Source: JAMLIN01 sp964476625
GTDB lineage: Bacteria > Pseudomonadota > Gammaproteobacteria > Burkholderiales > Burkholderiaceae_E
Direction: 5' to 3'
Length of the DNA stretch: 64,000 bases
Assembly (NCBI GenBank): GCA_964476625.1
Contig: CAYZBJ010000011.1
Coordinates: 1-64,000 of the forward strand
Shown in pieces: positions 26,081-35,229 of the stretch; the first letter of the stretch is position 1, and the number at the start of each line of letters is the position of its first letter. The notes beneath the pieces were generated by a model. The model ran no database searches, was not told where the DNA came from, and saw only the letters and a list, made by a program, of their open reading frames with translations. A program made the translations under genes and the position numbers.

Positions 26081-26856
26081 GCGCCGCAACCCATGCCACC
26101 CGAGACACCGAGCACTTCGCCGGTGACGAAGCCCGCTCCGTCCGAGACGAGGAAGGCCACCGCGTCGGCAACCTCCATCGACGTGCCGAGCCGGCCGGCA
26201 AGGGTCGCATCGACCATGGCGTCCATCAATCGCTCGCCGCCCTGCGCAACGGCCTGGCGCAGCAGGGGCGTATCGATCGGCCCGGGCGCGACGACGTTGG
26301 CGGTGATGCCCTTGCGGCCGTTCTCGCGGGCGATCGAGCGGGTAAAGGCGATCACGCCGCCCTTGGCGGCCGCATAGACCGCGCCGCCGCGCGAACCGAG
26401 CCGGCCCGCCTCCGAGGCGATGTTGACGATGCGCCCGAAGCCGGCTGCCTGCATGTCGGGCAGCACCGCGTGGGTGGTCGCGAACACCGCTTCGAGATTG
26501 ACCGCCAGCAGCCGGCGCCAGTCGTCGCGGGTGGTGGCGGTGAAGAAGGCGTGCTGGTCGACGCCGGCGCTGTTCACCAATGTATCGAAAGCCCCGCCAT
26601 CCTCGATCAGCCGGGCGATCGCCGCAGCCACCGCATCGAGGTCCGTGACATCGAGCACGACCGGAACCACGCCGGACAGCCCGTCCGCGAGCTGTCGGGC
26701 CCGGTCACCATCGCGGTCGACGAGGACGACGCCGAAGCCGACCCCGGCGAGCCGGCGCACGATCGCCGCGCCGATGCCTTGCGCCCCGCCGGTCACGAGG
26801 GCGCGACGGCCTCCAGTGGCCGGAGCCGGGTGCGCGCGGGCGACGGGGTCGGGCAT
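26077..26856 (-). CDS. short-chain dehydrogenase/reductase
   Basis: 259 residues. Classical SDR motifs: TGGAQGIG (22-29) for NAD(P), NSAG (95-98), catalytic Ser148, Tyr161 and Lys165 (YAAAK). An Asp near residue 48-50 (LVDRDGD) suggests NAD preference. Next to a ring-hydroxylating dioxygenase, the simplest role is oxidation of the cis-dihydrodiol to the catechol or an equivalent diol step, but a 3-hydroxyacyl-CoA dehydrogenase role fits the CoA genes equally. Lies 3 bp after the enoyl-CoA hydratase gene. Confidence 0.9.
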   Translation of the reverse strand: MPDPVARAHPAPATGGRRALVTGGAQGIGAAIVRRLAGVGFGVVLVDRDGDRARQLADGLSGVVPVVLDVTDLDAVAAAIARLIEDGGAFDTLVNSAGVDQHAFFTATTRDDWRRLLAVNLEAVFATTHAVLPDMQAAGFGRIVNIASEAGRLGSRGGAVYAAAKGGVIAFTRSIARENGRKGITANVVAPGPIDTPLLRQAVAQGGERLMDAMVDATLAGRLGTSMEVADAVAFLVSDGAGFVTGEVLGVSGGMGCGA

Positions 26857-26859
26857 CGC

Positions 26860-27702
26860 TCAGCGCCCGGTGAAGCTCGGCTTGCGCTTCTCGATGACGG
26901 CGGCGAGGCCTTCGAGCGCATCGGACATGCCGCAAAGCTGAGCCTGGGTACGGTTCTCCTCCGGCATGCAGGCGTCGACCCCGATGCCCAGGCCCGTCCA
27001 GACCAGCCGCTTGGTCGCGGCCAGCGCGGCCGGCGCGCCCGCCGCGAGCTGGCGCGCCAGCCCGAGCGCTTCGTCGGCGAGCCGCTCGTCCGGCACGACG
27101 CGGTTGACGAGGCCGATCGATTTCGCCTCGGCGGCCTCGATCACCGGATTGAGCATCAGGATCTCCATCGCCTTGCGCAGCCCTACCAGCTGGACGAGGG
27201 TGACCGAAGAGCCCGCGTCGGGCACCATGCCGACGCGTGTCGCGCCGGTCATGAACTTCGCCGATTCGGCGGCAACGACCAGGTCGGCCGAGCAGACCAG
27301 GCCCATGCCACCGCCACCGGCGGCGTAGCCATGGACCGCCGCGACCACCGGCGGATTGAGCCGCATCATCAGCGCGGCCACGATCTGCAGGTAGGAGGTC
27401 GCCATCCGGATGTAGGCCGGCAACTCGGCGCCCTTGGACAGGAAGGTGTGGACATCGCCGCCGGCGCAGAAATTGGGCCCGGCGCCGGTGAGCAGTACCG
27501 CCCGGATGCGGTCGTCGCCATGGACTCGCATCAGGGTCTCGTGCAGCGCCTTGAGCAGGGCCATGTCGAGGCCGTTCGACGCATCGGGGCGATTGAGCCG
27601 CAGGTGCGCAACACCATCGGGATCGAGGCTCAGCAGTGCCGGACCGTCGCCGACCAGGACTTCGGCCGCGCCCTCGTTCGCGCGGGACTCTTCTGTGCTC
27701 AT
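26860..27702 (-). CDS. enoyl-CoA hydratase/isomerase family protein
   Basis: 280 residues, crotonase fold. The oxyanion-hole motifs are NFCAGGDVHTFL and AVHGYAAGGGMGLVCSADLV-type (AAGGGG). At the two catalytic acid positions of hydratases (Glu144/Glu164 in the rat enzyme) I read GMVPDAGSSV, i.e. one acid replaced, so isomerase or hydrolase chemistry is possible. Located in the Rieske operon, between the beta subunit and the SDR gene. Confidence 0.87.
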   Translation of the reverse strand: MSTEESRANEGAAEVLVGDGPALLSLDPDGVAHLRLNRPDASNGLDMALLKALHETLMRVHGDDRIRAVLLTGAGPNFCAGGDVHTFLSKGAELPAYIRMATSYLQIVAALMMRLNPPVVAAVHGYAAGGGGMGLVCSADLVVAAESAKFMTGATRVGMVPDAGSSVTLVQLVGLRKAMEILMLNPVIEAAEAKSIGLVNRVVPDERLADEALGLARQLAAGAPAALAATKRLVWTGLGIGVDACMPEENRTQAQLCGMSDALEGLAAVIEKRKPSFTGR

Positions 27703-27772
27703 CGTCGGGTTCCCTGCCAGGTTGGATGCCGGAAGTCACTCCGGCCATGGATGCGGAGACCGGCGCGCCCGT

Positions 27773-28267
27773 TCACACCAGGAACGCCATCGAGAACAGG
27801 GCCTTGTCGTTGTTGACCAGCACCACCTTCTTGAACGCCATGCGCAGGCCGTCGCCGATCCGGCGCAGCCGGTACTCGTTGCGCGAGGCCCACACCAGGT
27901 CTCGACGCGGATGCGACTCGAAGATGATCACGTTCGCGGCCACCCGGATATCCCCACCCTCCTCGCCGAGGAGTTCAACGTTCGAGACCAGGCGCCGCAG
28001 CCGGGACACCGGTGCCTGGCTGAAGCGCTTGCCGGTGTGGTACTGGCGGATGCGCAGCCCGATGCGCGACCGGTTGTCGTAGAGGATCGACATCTCGGCC
28101 TCCGGGTCGCCGCCTTCGCCGTTGGCGGGAATCCAATAGACACCATCGTCGGTCCACAGCGATTCCCAGTCGTCGTAGGCGTGCTCGTCCTGCAGCCGCG
28201 CCTCGCGATAGAGGAACTGGGTCACCTCGCCCAGCAGCAGCTGTTGATGCGCGTCCCAGGCCATCAC
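27773..28267 (-). CDS. aromatic-ring-hydroxylating dioxygenase beta subunit
   Basis: 164 residues, SnoaL/NTF2-like fold typical of the small structural subunit of Rieske dioxygenases. Motifs include FLYREARLQDEHAYDDWESLWTDDGVYWIP-type start and RTRRDLVWASRNEYRLRR-like end (ESHPRRDLVWASRNEYRLRRIGD). Its start overlaps the alpha subunit stop by 4 bp, so the two form the oxygenase (alpha3beta3) component. Confidence 0.92.
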   Translation of the reverse strand: MMAWDAHQQLLLGEVTQFLYREARLQDEHAYDDWESLWTDDGVYWIPANGEGGDPEAEMSILYDNRSRIGLRIRQYHTGKRFSQAPVSRLRRLVSNVELLGEEGGDIRVAANVIIFESHPRRDLVWASRNEYRLRRIGDGLRMAFKKVVLVNNDKALFSMAFLV

Positions 28268-29562
28268 GCCATCTCCATCAGCGACCGGTAGTGCCGCCAG
28301 ATTCCGCGCGAGGGCGTCTCGTCGGTGACGTCACCGACGAGGTGGCCGTTTTCGTCGGGCCGCTCGCGATGCAGGCCGCGGCCGAGGAACAACCACTCGG
28401 GATCGCTGAGATCCACGCCGACCTGGGTGCGCTCGTACATCGCGGCGTCGTCGGCCAGCAGGAAGCCGGCCGGGCCGACCGAGCCCATGGTCTGCTGCCG
28501 CATGCGCCGGTTCAGGTCGGGGGCGCCCTTGAACTGGAGCGCGGTGACATGCTGGATGGTTTCGTTCACCGAGACCGGCTGCAGCACGAACATCTGGATC
28601 TCGGCGATGAACAGGTTCGGGAAGATCATCACGTGCGGCGTACCGTCGATCATGATCCTGCGCGCCTGTTCGGCGCCATACGCCGCTTCCATGCGCTGCA
28701 CATAGTCAGGCAGGCGATCGGCCGTGGTGCCGAACCAGCTCAACGGCACGTCACGCTTGCGAAATTCGGGGCGCAGGTCGTTCTCCGTGTGGCCGCCGCC
28801 AAGGTCGCGCGACAGGGCGCTCGACTCGGCGCTGTAGAGCGCCCCGATCTTGCTGTCGGCGACCTCGAAAATCGATGCGTGCACGAACGAAGGGTGGTAG
28901 CCGTCGGTCTCGTTCTCGACGAGGAACTTCCAGTTCGAACGGACCTTGTGCTGCAGGAAGCCCGCGGTGACCTCGATCTCGCCCTCGGGCGAGTTCCTCA
29001 CGAGGATGTCGATCGATTCCTTCGCAGCGCCGAGATGCTCCTCCAGCGAAGGTCCGTCGGCTGCCATCGAACCGAAGACGAATCCCTGGTACGAGGCGAT
29101 CCGCGCCACCCGGCCGAGCCCGAGGTCCACGCGGTCGGCGCCTTCGTAGCCTGACGGAAATGGGTAGCCGCGTAGCGCACCATCGTTGGTGAAGGTCCAG
29201 CCATGATAGGGACAGGTGAAGCTGCGGGCATTGCCCCCGGCCGACACGCAGACCTGGTTGCCACGGTGCGGGCAGCGGTTGTGCAGCAGGTGGATCGTGC
29301 CATCGCGCCCGCGGGTCATGATGATCTCCTCGGGGCCGATCGACTTCATCGCGTAGTCGAAGGGCGCGGGGATCTCGCTCTCGTGGCCCACGTAGACCCA
29401 GGTCCGTCGCCAGATCCGCTCGACCTCGAGCGCGAAGATGGTGGGATCGCTGTAGAGCGAACCGTGGACATGGGCCGGGCGCACCAGTTCGTCCCAGCGG
29501 GGTTCGACCTCGCCGGCCACGGGTGTCGGCGAAGGCGGCATTGTCGAAACACGGTGATTCAT
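28264..29562 (-). CDS. aromatic-ring-hydroxylating dioxygenase alpha subunit (Rieske, catalytic)
   Basis: 432 residues. Rieske cluster ligands Cys97, His99, Cys117 and His120 (CPHRGN...CPYHGW); mononuclear iron site in ENETDGYHPSFVH with His223, His228 and the bridging Asp220. The alpha subunit activates O2 and dihydroxylates the substrate ring. The catalytic domain is of the benzoate/anthranilate dioxygenase style, but the substrate cannot be read off. ATG at 29562 follows a GGGGGAGA ribosome site. The promoter (29682-29711) has a near-consensus sigma-70 form with a dyad operator in its spacer. First gene of the operon running to 23736. Confidence 0.93.
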   Translation of the reverse strand: MNHRVSTMPPSPTPVAGEVEPRWDELVRPAHVHGSLYSDPTIFALEVERIWRRTWVYVGHESEIPAPFDYAMKSIGPEEIIMTRGRDGTIHLLHNRCPHRGNQVCVSAGGNARSFTCPYHGWTFTNDGALRGYPFPSGYEGADRVDLGLGRVARIASYQGFVFGSMAADGPSLEEHLGAAKESIDILVRNSPEGEIEVTAGFLQHKVRSNWKFLVENETDGYHPSFVHASIFEVADSKIGALYSAESSALSRDLGGGHTENDLRPEFRKRDVPLSWFGTTADRLPDYVQRMEAAYGAEQARRIMIDGTPHVMIFPNLFIAEIQMFVLQPVSVNETIQHVTALQFKGAPDLNRRMRQQTMGSVGPAGFLLADDAAMYERTQVGVDLSDPEWLFLGRGLHRERPDENGHLVGDVTDETPSRGIWRHYRSLMEMA

Positions 29563-29681
29563 GGGTATCTCCCCCACTGCCATTCGAACGCCCGCAACCC
29601 TTGCCGGCCGATGCGCCCGGCTGCCGGTGTGTCGGCCGGACCGATCGACGAACCCGGTTGCGGACAGCGGATCGTCAGGCA

Positions 29682-29711
29682 ATAATAGTCCGACGCGACG
29701 GTCTATGTCAA
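29682..29711 (-). promoter_or_regulatory. sigma-70-like promoter of the Rieske operon with motif-1 operator in the spacer
   Basis: On the minus strand: -35 TTGACA (29706-29711, exact consensus), 18-bp spacer, -10 TATTAT (29682-29687, five of six). The spacer is filled by a 22-bp dyad at 29685-29706 whose plus-strand halves are ATAGTCCGACG and CGACGGTCTAT (9 of 11 symmetric). A repressor bound here would block RNA polymerase. The same dyad occurs at 36418, 54889 and 56309. Confidence 0.8.
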
Positions 29712-29765
29712 CGAAACCCTGAACCCCCTCATGGACGGGCCGCCTGGCCCGCTGGAGCACCGACC

Positions 29766-30086
29766 ATGCCGACGATCACCTACGTGGAGCACGATGGCAC
29801 CATCCATACGGTGGACGCGCCGACCGGCCGCTCGCTGATGCAGATCGCCACCAGCGAGGGGATTCCGGGCATCCTCGGCGACTGCGGCGGCTCCTGCAGT
29901 TGCGCGACCTGCCACTGCTATGTCGACGAGGCCTGGCTCGGCCGGCTGCCCCCACCGGGCGAGACCGAGGTGTTCATGCTCGAGGCCGCGCTCGAGCCGC
30001 GCGAGAACAGCCGCCTGTGCTGCCAGCTGCAGATGACCGAGGCGCTCGACGGCATGGTCGTCCACCTGCCGGCCGAGCAAGCCTGA
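29766..30086 (+). CDS. [2Fe-2S] ferredoxin of the dioxygenase system
   Basis: 106 residues, C-x5-C-x2-C...C pattern at Cys40, Cys46, Cys49 and Cys86 (GDCGGSCSCATCHCYVD; RLCCQL). This adrenodoxin-like ferredoxin is divergent from the Rieske alpha gene and shares its operator region, so it is the likely electron carrier from the reductase at 54970 to the oxygenase. The frame is open upstream to 29523, but the conserved start is MPTITYVEHDG. The TetR gene follows 96 bp downstream. Confidence 0.92.
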   Translation: MPTITYVEHDGTIHTVDAPTGRSLMQIATSEGIPGILGDCGGSCSCATCHCYVDEAWLGRLPPPGETEVFMLEAALEPRENSRLCCQLQMTEALDGMVVHLPAEQA

Positions 30087-30182
30087 ACCAGGCGGCCGGG
30101 CCCGGCATTCGCGAAGGGCCCACGCGCCTGCCGGAGCGGTAACATTCGGCTCGACGCCGCCCCGCCCGCCCCGAGACCACCG

Positions 30183-30842
30183 ATGCCACGCGTTAGAGCC
30201 GACGACTACGAACTCAAAAGCCAGACGATCCTCGACCGGGCCGCCACCCTGTTCGCCAAGGAAGGCTATCCGGGCACCAAGATGCAGGACGTCGCGAAGG
30301 CCTGCGGCGCCACCAAGTCGATGCTCTACCACTACTTCCCGACCAAGGAAGACCTGCTGTTCGCGATGCTCGAGGAGCACCTGCAGAAGGTGCTCGAAGG
30401 GCTGCGTGAGGCGATCGCCCTGCCCGGCGCGCCCCGGGCGCGCTTCGATGCAATGGTGCTGGTGTATTCGCAGAAGTCGGTGCAGTCGCGGCGGCGCCAC
30501 GTCACCGCGATGAACGACGTCAAGTACCTGCACCCGGATCGCCAGGCGCCGCTGCTGGCGCTGGAGAAGGCGATCACCGACCTGGTGGCCGACCAGCTTC
30601 GCGACCTCAAGCCGGAGTTGCCAGCAGACAGCATCAAGCCCTACGTGATGATGCTGCTCGGCATGCTCAACTGGACCGACTACTGGTACAAGCCGGGCGG
30701 TCCCCTGAAGCCACAGGCGCTGTGCGAGCAGATGACGCGCGTCTTCCTCGATGGCTTCATGGCCGAAGGCGCGCCGGCCGCGAGTCGGTCGGCGTCCGGT
30801 GCCGCGGCGGCGCGTCCCGCGAAGCGGGCTCAGGCGAAGTAG
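30183..30842 (+). CDS. TetR-family regulator (first copy)
   Basis: 219 residues; N-terminal HTH (about 10-57, MQDVAKACGATKSMLYHYFPTKEDLLFAML) and a C-terminal ligand domain of the type found in TetR regulators of acyl-CoA and aromatic catabolism. Its HTH is closely similar to the TetR at 56432 (RADDY start, ACGA/STKS-LYHYFP). It follows the ferredoxin gene, so it is probably controlled by the same motif-1 promoter. The last 13 bases overlap the stop of the convergent FadJ-like gene. Confidence 0.9.
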   Translation: MPRVRADDYELKSQTILDRAATLFAKEGYPGTKMQDVAKACGATKSMLYHYFPTKEDLLFAMLEEHLQKVLEGLREAIALPGAPRARFDAMVLVYSQKSVQSRRRHVTAMNDVKYLHPDRQAPLLALEKAITDLVADQLRDLKPELPADSIKPYVMMLLGMLNWTDYWYKPGGPLKPQALCEQMTRVFLDGFMAEGAPAASRSASGAAAARPAKRAQAK

Positions 30843-33007
30843 GACCGGCCGCTCGCTGCCATCTCGCGCAGCGCCGGTGACACCGCGAAACGAGGCCCGT
30901 GCGCGTCGGCCAGCCGGTCGCATTGCGCAACGAAGCTTGCGACGCCGACCGTGTCGATCTGCCCGATCACGCCGCCGAGCGCCGCTGGGAAACCCCAGCC
31001 GAGGATCGAACCGACATCGGCATCGCGCACCCCGACGATACCCTCGGCGACGCAGCGCGCGGCTTCCACGGATTGCGCATACATCAGCCTCACCCGGACG
31101 GCCTCGGGATCCGGCTGCGCGTCGGCCAGCGGCCAGTGTTCGGCCAGGCCTGGCCACAGCACCTTGCGCCCGTCCGCCGGATAGTCGTAGAAGCCCTTGC
31201 CGGCCTTGCGCCCCGGGCGGCCGAGGGTCTCGACCATCGCGGTCATCACCTCGTCCTGCGGTCCCCCCTCGTAGGCGGCGCCCTCGTCGAGGCGACGCTG
31301 CTTCATCGCCTTGTAGAGCAGCTCGACCGATACCTCGTCGACCAGGGCGAGCGGCGGCATGGGCATGCCGGCCTGGCGTGCCACGTTCTCGATGAGCGCG
31401 GGCTTGACGCCTTCCTTCAGCAGGATCATGGCCTCATAGGGAAACATGGCGAAGGCGCGGTTGGCGTAGAACGCCGGGCAGTCGTTCACCACGATCGGCG
31501 TCTTGCGGATCGCCTTCACGAAGTCGAGCGCATGGGCGATCGTTGCCTCGGCTGTCGCCTTGCCGCGGATGATCTCGACCAGCGGCATCTTCTCGACCGG
31601 CGAGAAGAAATGCAGGCCGACGAACTGCGCCGGACGCACCGAGACGGCGGCCAGGCTGGTGATCGGCAGGGTCGAGGTATTGATCGCGAAGATCGCGTCG
31701 GCCGGCATCGCCGCCTCCGCCCGGCCGATGACCCCGGCCTTCACGGCGCGGTCCTCGAAGACCGCCTCGATCACCAGGTCGATGTCGGCAAGAGCGTCGT
31801 AATCGATGGTCGGCACGATCCGCGCGAGGATCTCGTCGCGTTGCGACGCACCCAGCCGGCCCTTCGCGACCTGCGTATCGAGCAGCTTGCGCGAATAGGC
31901 CTTGCCACGGTCGGCAGCGTCCTGGCTGGCGTCGAGCAGGGCCACGCCGAGACCCGCCTGGGCGCAGGCATGAGCAAGGCCCGAACCCATCATGCCGGCG
32001 CCGAGCACCGCGACCTTGCGGTAGTGGCGCCGCGGCACGTCGCGCGGCCGGTCGGCGAGCCGGTTCGCCTCGCCCATCGAATAGAACAGACTGCGGATCA
32101 TGTTGCGCGTCGGCGCCGACGTGGCCAGGCGGGCGAACTGGCGCTGCTCGATGCGCAAGCCGCTGTCGAGGTCGACCTGGCAGCCGTCGTACAGGCACGA
32201 GAGGATCGCCTCGGGCGCCGGATACAGGCCCTGCGTCCTGCCGAGCAGCATGCCCGGTACGCCGAAGAAGAGCTGCATCGGGCCTGGCGCCTGGGGCGCG
32301 CCGCCAGGAAAGCGAAAGCCCTTCGCGTCCCAGGGTTTGGTCGCCGTCCGCGCCGCGCCATCGCCGGAGCCCGCCTCGAGCAGCCAGGCTCGCGCGCGCT
32401 CGAGCAGTTCGCCCGCCGGCACCACTTCATCGACCAGGCCGTCCTCGAGCGCCTTCCCGACCGCCACCTTGCGTCCCTCGAGCAGGTAGGGCGTCGCCTT
32501 CGCGAGGCCGATCATGCGCGGCAGGCGCTGGGTGCCGCCGGCGCCCGGCAGCAGCCCGAGCGTCACTTCGGGCAGGCCGATGCGGATGTCGGGATCATCG
32601 GCGGCAATGCGCCGATGGCAAGCGAGCGCGATCTCGTAGCCGCCACCGAGCGCGGTGCCGTTGATGGCGGCGACGAAGGGCTTGCCGGAGCGCTCGAGCC
32701 GGCGCAAGGGTTCGCTGATCGAAGCGGCCATCGCCATCGCCTCGGCGGGTGAGGCGGCATTGCGCAGCAGGTCGAGATCCGCCCCGACGACGAACTCGGG
32801 CCGGGAGGACGTCACGATCACGCCGCGCACCGCGGAATCGGCGATGAGTTCGTCGAGCACGCGCCGGAACGCCTGGATCGACGCCTCGTTGAGGACGTTC
32901 ATCGGGCGGTCCGCCACGTTCCAGACCAGGGTCGCGATGCCGTCGGCATCGATCCGGCAACTCACCGCCGGATCCACATCTGCTGAGCTCATAGTCCTGT
33001 CTTCCAT
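30830..33007 (-). CDS. bifunctional enoyl-CoA hydratase / 3-hydroxyacyl-CoA dehydrogenase (FadJ/FadB-like)
   Basis: 725 residues: N-terminal crotonase domain (about 15-200; EFVVGADLDLLR, NGTALGGGYEIALACHRR, LPEVTLGLLPGAGGTQRLPR with the catalytic Glu), NAD-binding 3-hydroxyacyl-CoA dehydrogenase domain (about 330-510; VAVLGAGMMGSGLAHACAQAG, INTSTLPITSLA, VGLHFFSPVEKMPLVEI with His) and two C-terminal helical domains. It does two successive beta-oxidation steps. Start at 33007 or at the internal ATG 32992. It lies 30 bp downstream of the thiolase gene on the same strand. Confidence 0.93.
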   Translation of the reverse strand: MEDRTMSSADVDPAVSCRIDADGIATLVWNVADRPMNVLNEASIQAFRRVLDELIADSAVRGVIVTSSRPEFVVGADLDLLRNAASPAEAMAMAASISEPLRRLERSGKPFVAAINGTALGGGYEIALACHRRIAADDPDIRIGLPEVTLGLLPGAGGTQRLPRMIGLAKATPYLLEGRKVAVGKALEDGLVDEVVPAGELLERARAWLLEAGSGDGAARTATKPWDAKGFRFPGGAPQAPGPMQLFFGVPGMLLGRTQGLYPAPEAILSCLYDGCQVDLDSGLRIEQRQFARLATSAPTRNMIRSLFYSMGEANRLADRPRDVPRRHYRKVAVLGAGMMGSGLAHACAQAGLGVALLDASQDAADRGKAYSRKLLDTQVAKGRLGASQRDEILARIVPTIDYDALADIDLVIEAVFEDRAVKAGVIGRAEAAMPADAIFAINTSTLPITSLAAVSVRPAQFVGLHFFSPVEKMPLVEIIRGKATAEATIAHALDFVKAIRKTPIVVNDCPAFYANRAFAMFPYEAMILLKEGVKPALIENVARQAGMPMPPLALVDEVSVELLYKAMKQRRLDEGAAYEGGPQDEVMTAMVETLGRPGRKAGKGFYDYPADGRKVLWPGLAEHWPLADAQPDPEAVRVRLMYAQSVEAARCVAEGIVGVRDADVGSILGWGFPAALGGVIGQIDTVGVASFVAQCDRLADAHGPRFAVSPALREMAASGRSYFA

Positions 33008-33037
33008 GACCTTGATTCGATCGGGGCCGGTGCGTCC

Positions 33038-34246
33038 TCAGACGCGCTCGACCAGCATCACCGAGCCCATGCCGCCGCCCACGCACAAGGTGACCAGGCC
33101 GACGGCCTGGTCGCGGCGTTCGAGCTCATCGACCAGGGTGCCGAGCAGCATCGCGCCGGTCGCACCGAGCGGATGGCCCATCGCGATCGCGCCGCCATTG
33201 ACGTTGACCTTGTCGTGGGGCGCTCCGAGGGCATCCATGAAGCGCAGCACGACGGCAGCGAAGGCCTCGTTGCATTCGAACAGGTCGACGTCGGCCACAT
33301 TCATGCCGGCGCGCTTCAAGGCCATTTCGGCGGCCGGCGCCGGACCGGTCAGCATGATCGTCGGCTCGGTGCCAACGGTTCCAAAGGACAGGACGCGCGC
33401 GCGCGGCGCCAGACCCTGCGCCCTGCCCGCCTCCAGCGTGCCGATCAGCACCGCCGACGCACCGTCGACGATGCCAGAGGAGTTGCCGGCATGGTGAACA
33501 TGCGCGATGCGCTCGAGCTGCGGGTAGCGCATCAGCGCCACGGCATCGAGGCCGTGCTTCTCGCCCTGCACCGCAAAGGACGGCTCGAGCCCGGCGAGGC
33601 TCTCGAGGGTCGTCTCCGGGCGGATGTGCTCGTCGCGATCGAGGATCACCAGGCCGTTGAGGTCGCGCACCGGCACCACTGAACGCTCGAAGCGCCCCTC
33701 CGCCCAGGCTCGCGCGGCCCGGCGCTGGCTCTCGACGGCATAGGCATCGACGTCGTCGCGACCGTAGCCGTACAGGGTCGCGATCAGGTCGGCCGAGATG
33801 CCCTGCGGCACGATCCGGTTGGGCAGGGTGATGCGTGGATCGGTGATCCAGGCGCCGCCCGAGGTGAACATCGGCACCCGCGACATGCTGTCGACGCCCC
33901 CGCCGACGACGAGCCCGGCCTGCCCTGACTTGACCAGCGCAGCGGCGAAGTTGCAGGCCTCGAGGCCGGAGCCGCAGAAGCGGTTGATCTGGATACCGGG
34001 CACCGACTCGTCGTAGCCGGCGGCGAAGACCGCCGCCTTGCCGATGTCGCCACCCTGCTCGAGCGCTGGCTCGACGCAACCGAGCACGACGTCGTCGACC
34101 TGCGACGTATCGAGCCCGTGCCGATCGCGCAACTCGACCAGTAAACCGGCCGCGAGGCTCACCGGCGCGACTTCATGCAGCGCGCCCGATGACCGACCTT
34201 TGCCCCGCGGAGTTCGCAGTGCATCGAAGATATAGGCTTCGGTCAT
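33038..34246 (-). CDS. acetyl-CoA acetyltransferase / 3-ketoacyl-CoA thiolase
   Basis: 402 residues. All thiolase signatures: nucleophile Cys91 in INRFCGSGLEACNFAA, NEAFA, GHPLGATGA with the catalytic His, and CVGGGMG with the second Cys. Cleaves 3-ketoacyl-CoA to acetyl-CoA and a shortened acyl-CoA. First gene of a thiolase-FadJ operon. A motif-2 dyad lies 77-98 bp upstream of its start. Confidence 0.94.
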   Translation of the reverse strand: MTEAYIFDALRTPRGKGRSSGALHEVAPVSLAAGLLVELRDRHGLDTSQVDDVVLGCVEPALEQGGDIGKAAVFAAGYDESVPGIQINRFCGSGLEACNFAAALVKSGQAGLVVGGGVDSMSRVPMFTSGGAWITDPRITLPNRIVPQGISADLIATLYGYGRDDVDAYAVESQRRAARAWAEGRFERSVVPVRDLNGLVILDRDEHIRPETTLESLAGLEPSFAVQGEKHGLDAVALMRYPQLERIAHVHHAGNSSGIVDGASAVLIGTLEAGRAQGLAPRARVLSFGTVGTEPTIMLTGPAPAAEMALKRAGMNVADVDLFECNEAFAAVVLRFMDALGAPHDKVNVNGGAIAMGHPLGATGAMLLGTLVDELERRDQAVGLVTLCVGGGMGSVMLVERV

Positions 34247-34322
34247 GGTTCCTCCGGTGGATGACTGGACGCAACCGCAATGCGGCGATCCGATCCGAGT
34301 CTCTCAACACCGACAAGGCGGA

Positions 34323-34344
34323 ATATCGTCGCTTCCGACGAATT
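34323..34344 (-). promoter_or_regulatory. motif-2 dyad upstream of the thiolase/FadJ operon
   Basis: Halves ATATCGTC (34323-34330) and GACGAATT (34337-34344) with a 6-base spacer; each half matches six of eight positions of GAATCGTC-N6-GACGATTC seen at 38396 and 48124. It lies in the 153-bp gap before the thiolase start codon. A clear -10 is not seen. Confidence 0.45.
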
Positions 34345-34399
34345 CCGCACCGGCCTCGCGACCGATGTCGCGGCCGCAATCGCGGTGCTGGCCGCCCCC

Positions 34400-35218
34400 T
34401 CAGTCGGGCCGGAAGTTGGGCGGGCGCCGTTGCAGGAAGGCCGCCAGCCCTTCCTCGAATGCCGGCTGCCCGGCGAGCACCCCCTGGCGTTCGGACTCGT
34501 AGCGCAGCAGTTCGTCCAGGGAGGGCGAAGACGCCGCCCTGAACAGCGCCCGGACTTCGGCGATCGCATGGGCGGGAAGCCGGGCAAGGCGCTGCGCCAG
34601 CGCGTCGACCTCGGTCGCCAGCGCGGCGTCGTCGACACAGCGCCAGACCAGCCCCCATTGCGCCGCCTGCTCGGCCGTCAGCCGGTCACCCAGCAGGGCC
34701 AGGGCGACGGCGCGGGCGTCGCCCAGGGCGCGACGCATGAACCAGGCGGCACCCATGTCGGGCACGAGGCCGAGCGCGGGCACGAAGGGCAAGTAGAAGT
34801 AGGCCGAACGCGCCGCCACGACGATGTCCGCCGACAGCGCGAGCCCCACGCCGCCGCCTGCGGCGGCGCCGTTGACGGCGCACACGACCGGTACCGGCAG
34901 CTCACGCAGTTCGCGCAGCAGTCGATGCCCGTATTCACGCATCAGCGCCTCGACCGTGGCGCCACGCTCGGCCGCCGGCGTCGCCGCCAGCTCCTGCAAG
35001 TCGGCCCCGGCCGAAAACGCCCGACCGGAGCCGGTCAGGACCAGGACGCGAACCGAGGCATCCGCGCGCAACTCGGCCAGTGCTCCGAGAGCAGCGTCGA
35101 CGAGTTCCGGAGCGATCGGGTTGAGCCGCCCGGGATCATCGAGCACCAGGGTGGCGATGCCCTGCGCCACGCCGTAGCGCACCCATTGCCGGTTTGCGCC
35201 CGCAGCGCTGGTCGTCAT
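34400..35218 (-). CDS. enoyl-CoA hydratase/isomerase family protein (PaaG-like)
   Basis: 272 residues with crotonase motifs: AFSAGADLQELA and AVNGAAAGGGVGLALSADIVVAA for the oxyanion hole, and LGLVPDMGAAWFMRR where the second acid (Asp) is kept while the first Glu of hydratases is not obvious, as in ring-1,2-epoxyphenylacetyl-CoA isomerase PaaG and dienoyl-CoA isomerases. The longer in-frame ORF to 36136 is a shadow of the acyl-CoA dehydrogenase. It follows that dehydrogenase by 11 bp and is under the motif-1 promoter at 36415. Confidence 0.9.
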   Translation of the reverse strand: MTTSAAGANRQWVRYGVAQGIATLVLDDPGRLNPIAPELVDAALGALAELRADASVRVLVLTGSGRAFSAGADLQELAATPAAERGATVEALMREYGHRLLRELRELPVPVVCAVNGAAAGGGVGLALSADIVVAARSAYFYLPFVPALGLVPDMGAAWFMRRALGDARAVALALLGDRLTAEQAAQWGLVWRCVDDAALATEVDALAQRLARLPAHAIAEVRALFRAASSPSLDELLRYESERQGVLAGQPAFEEGLAAFLQRRPPNFRPD

Positions 35219-35229
35219 CGCCCTCTCCT

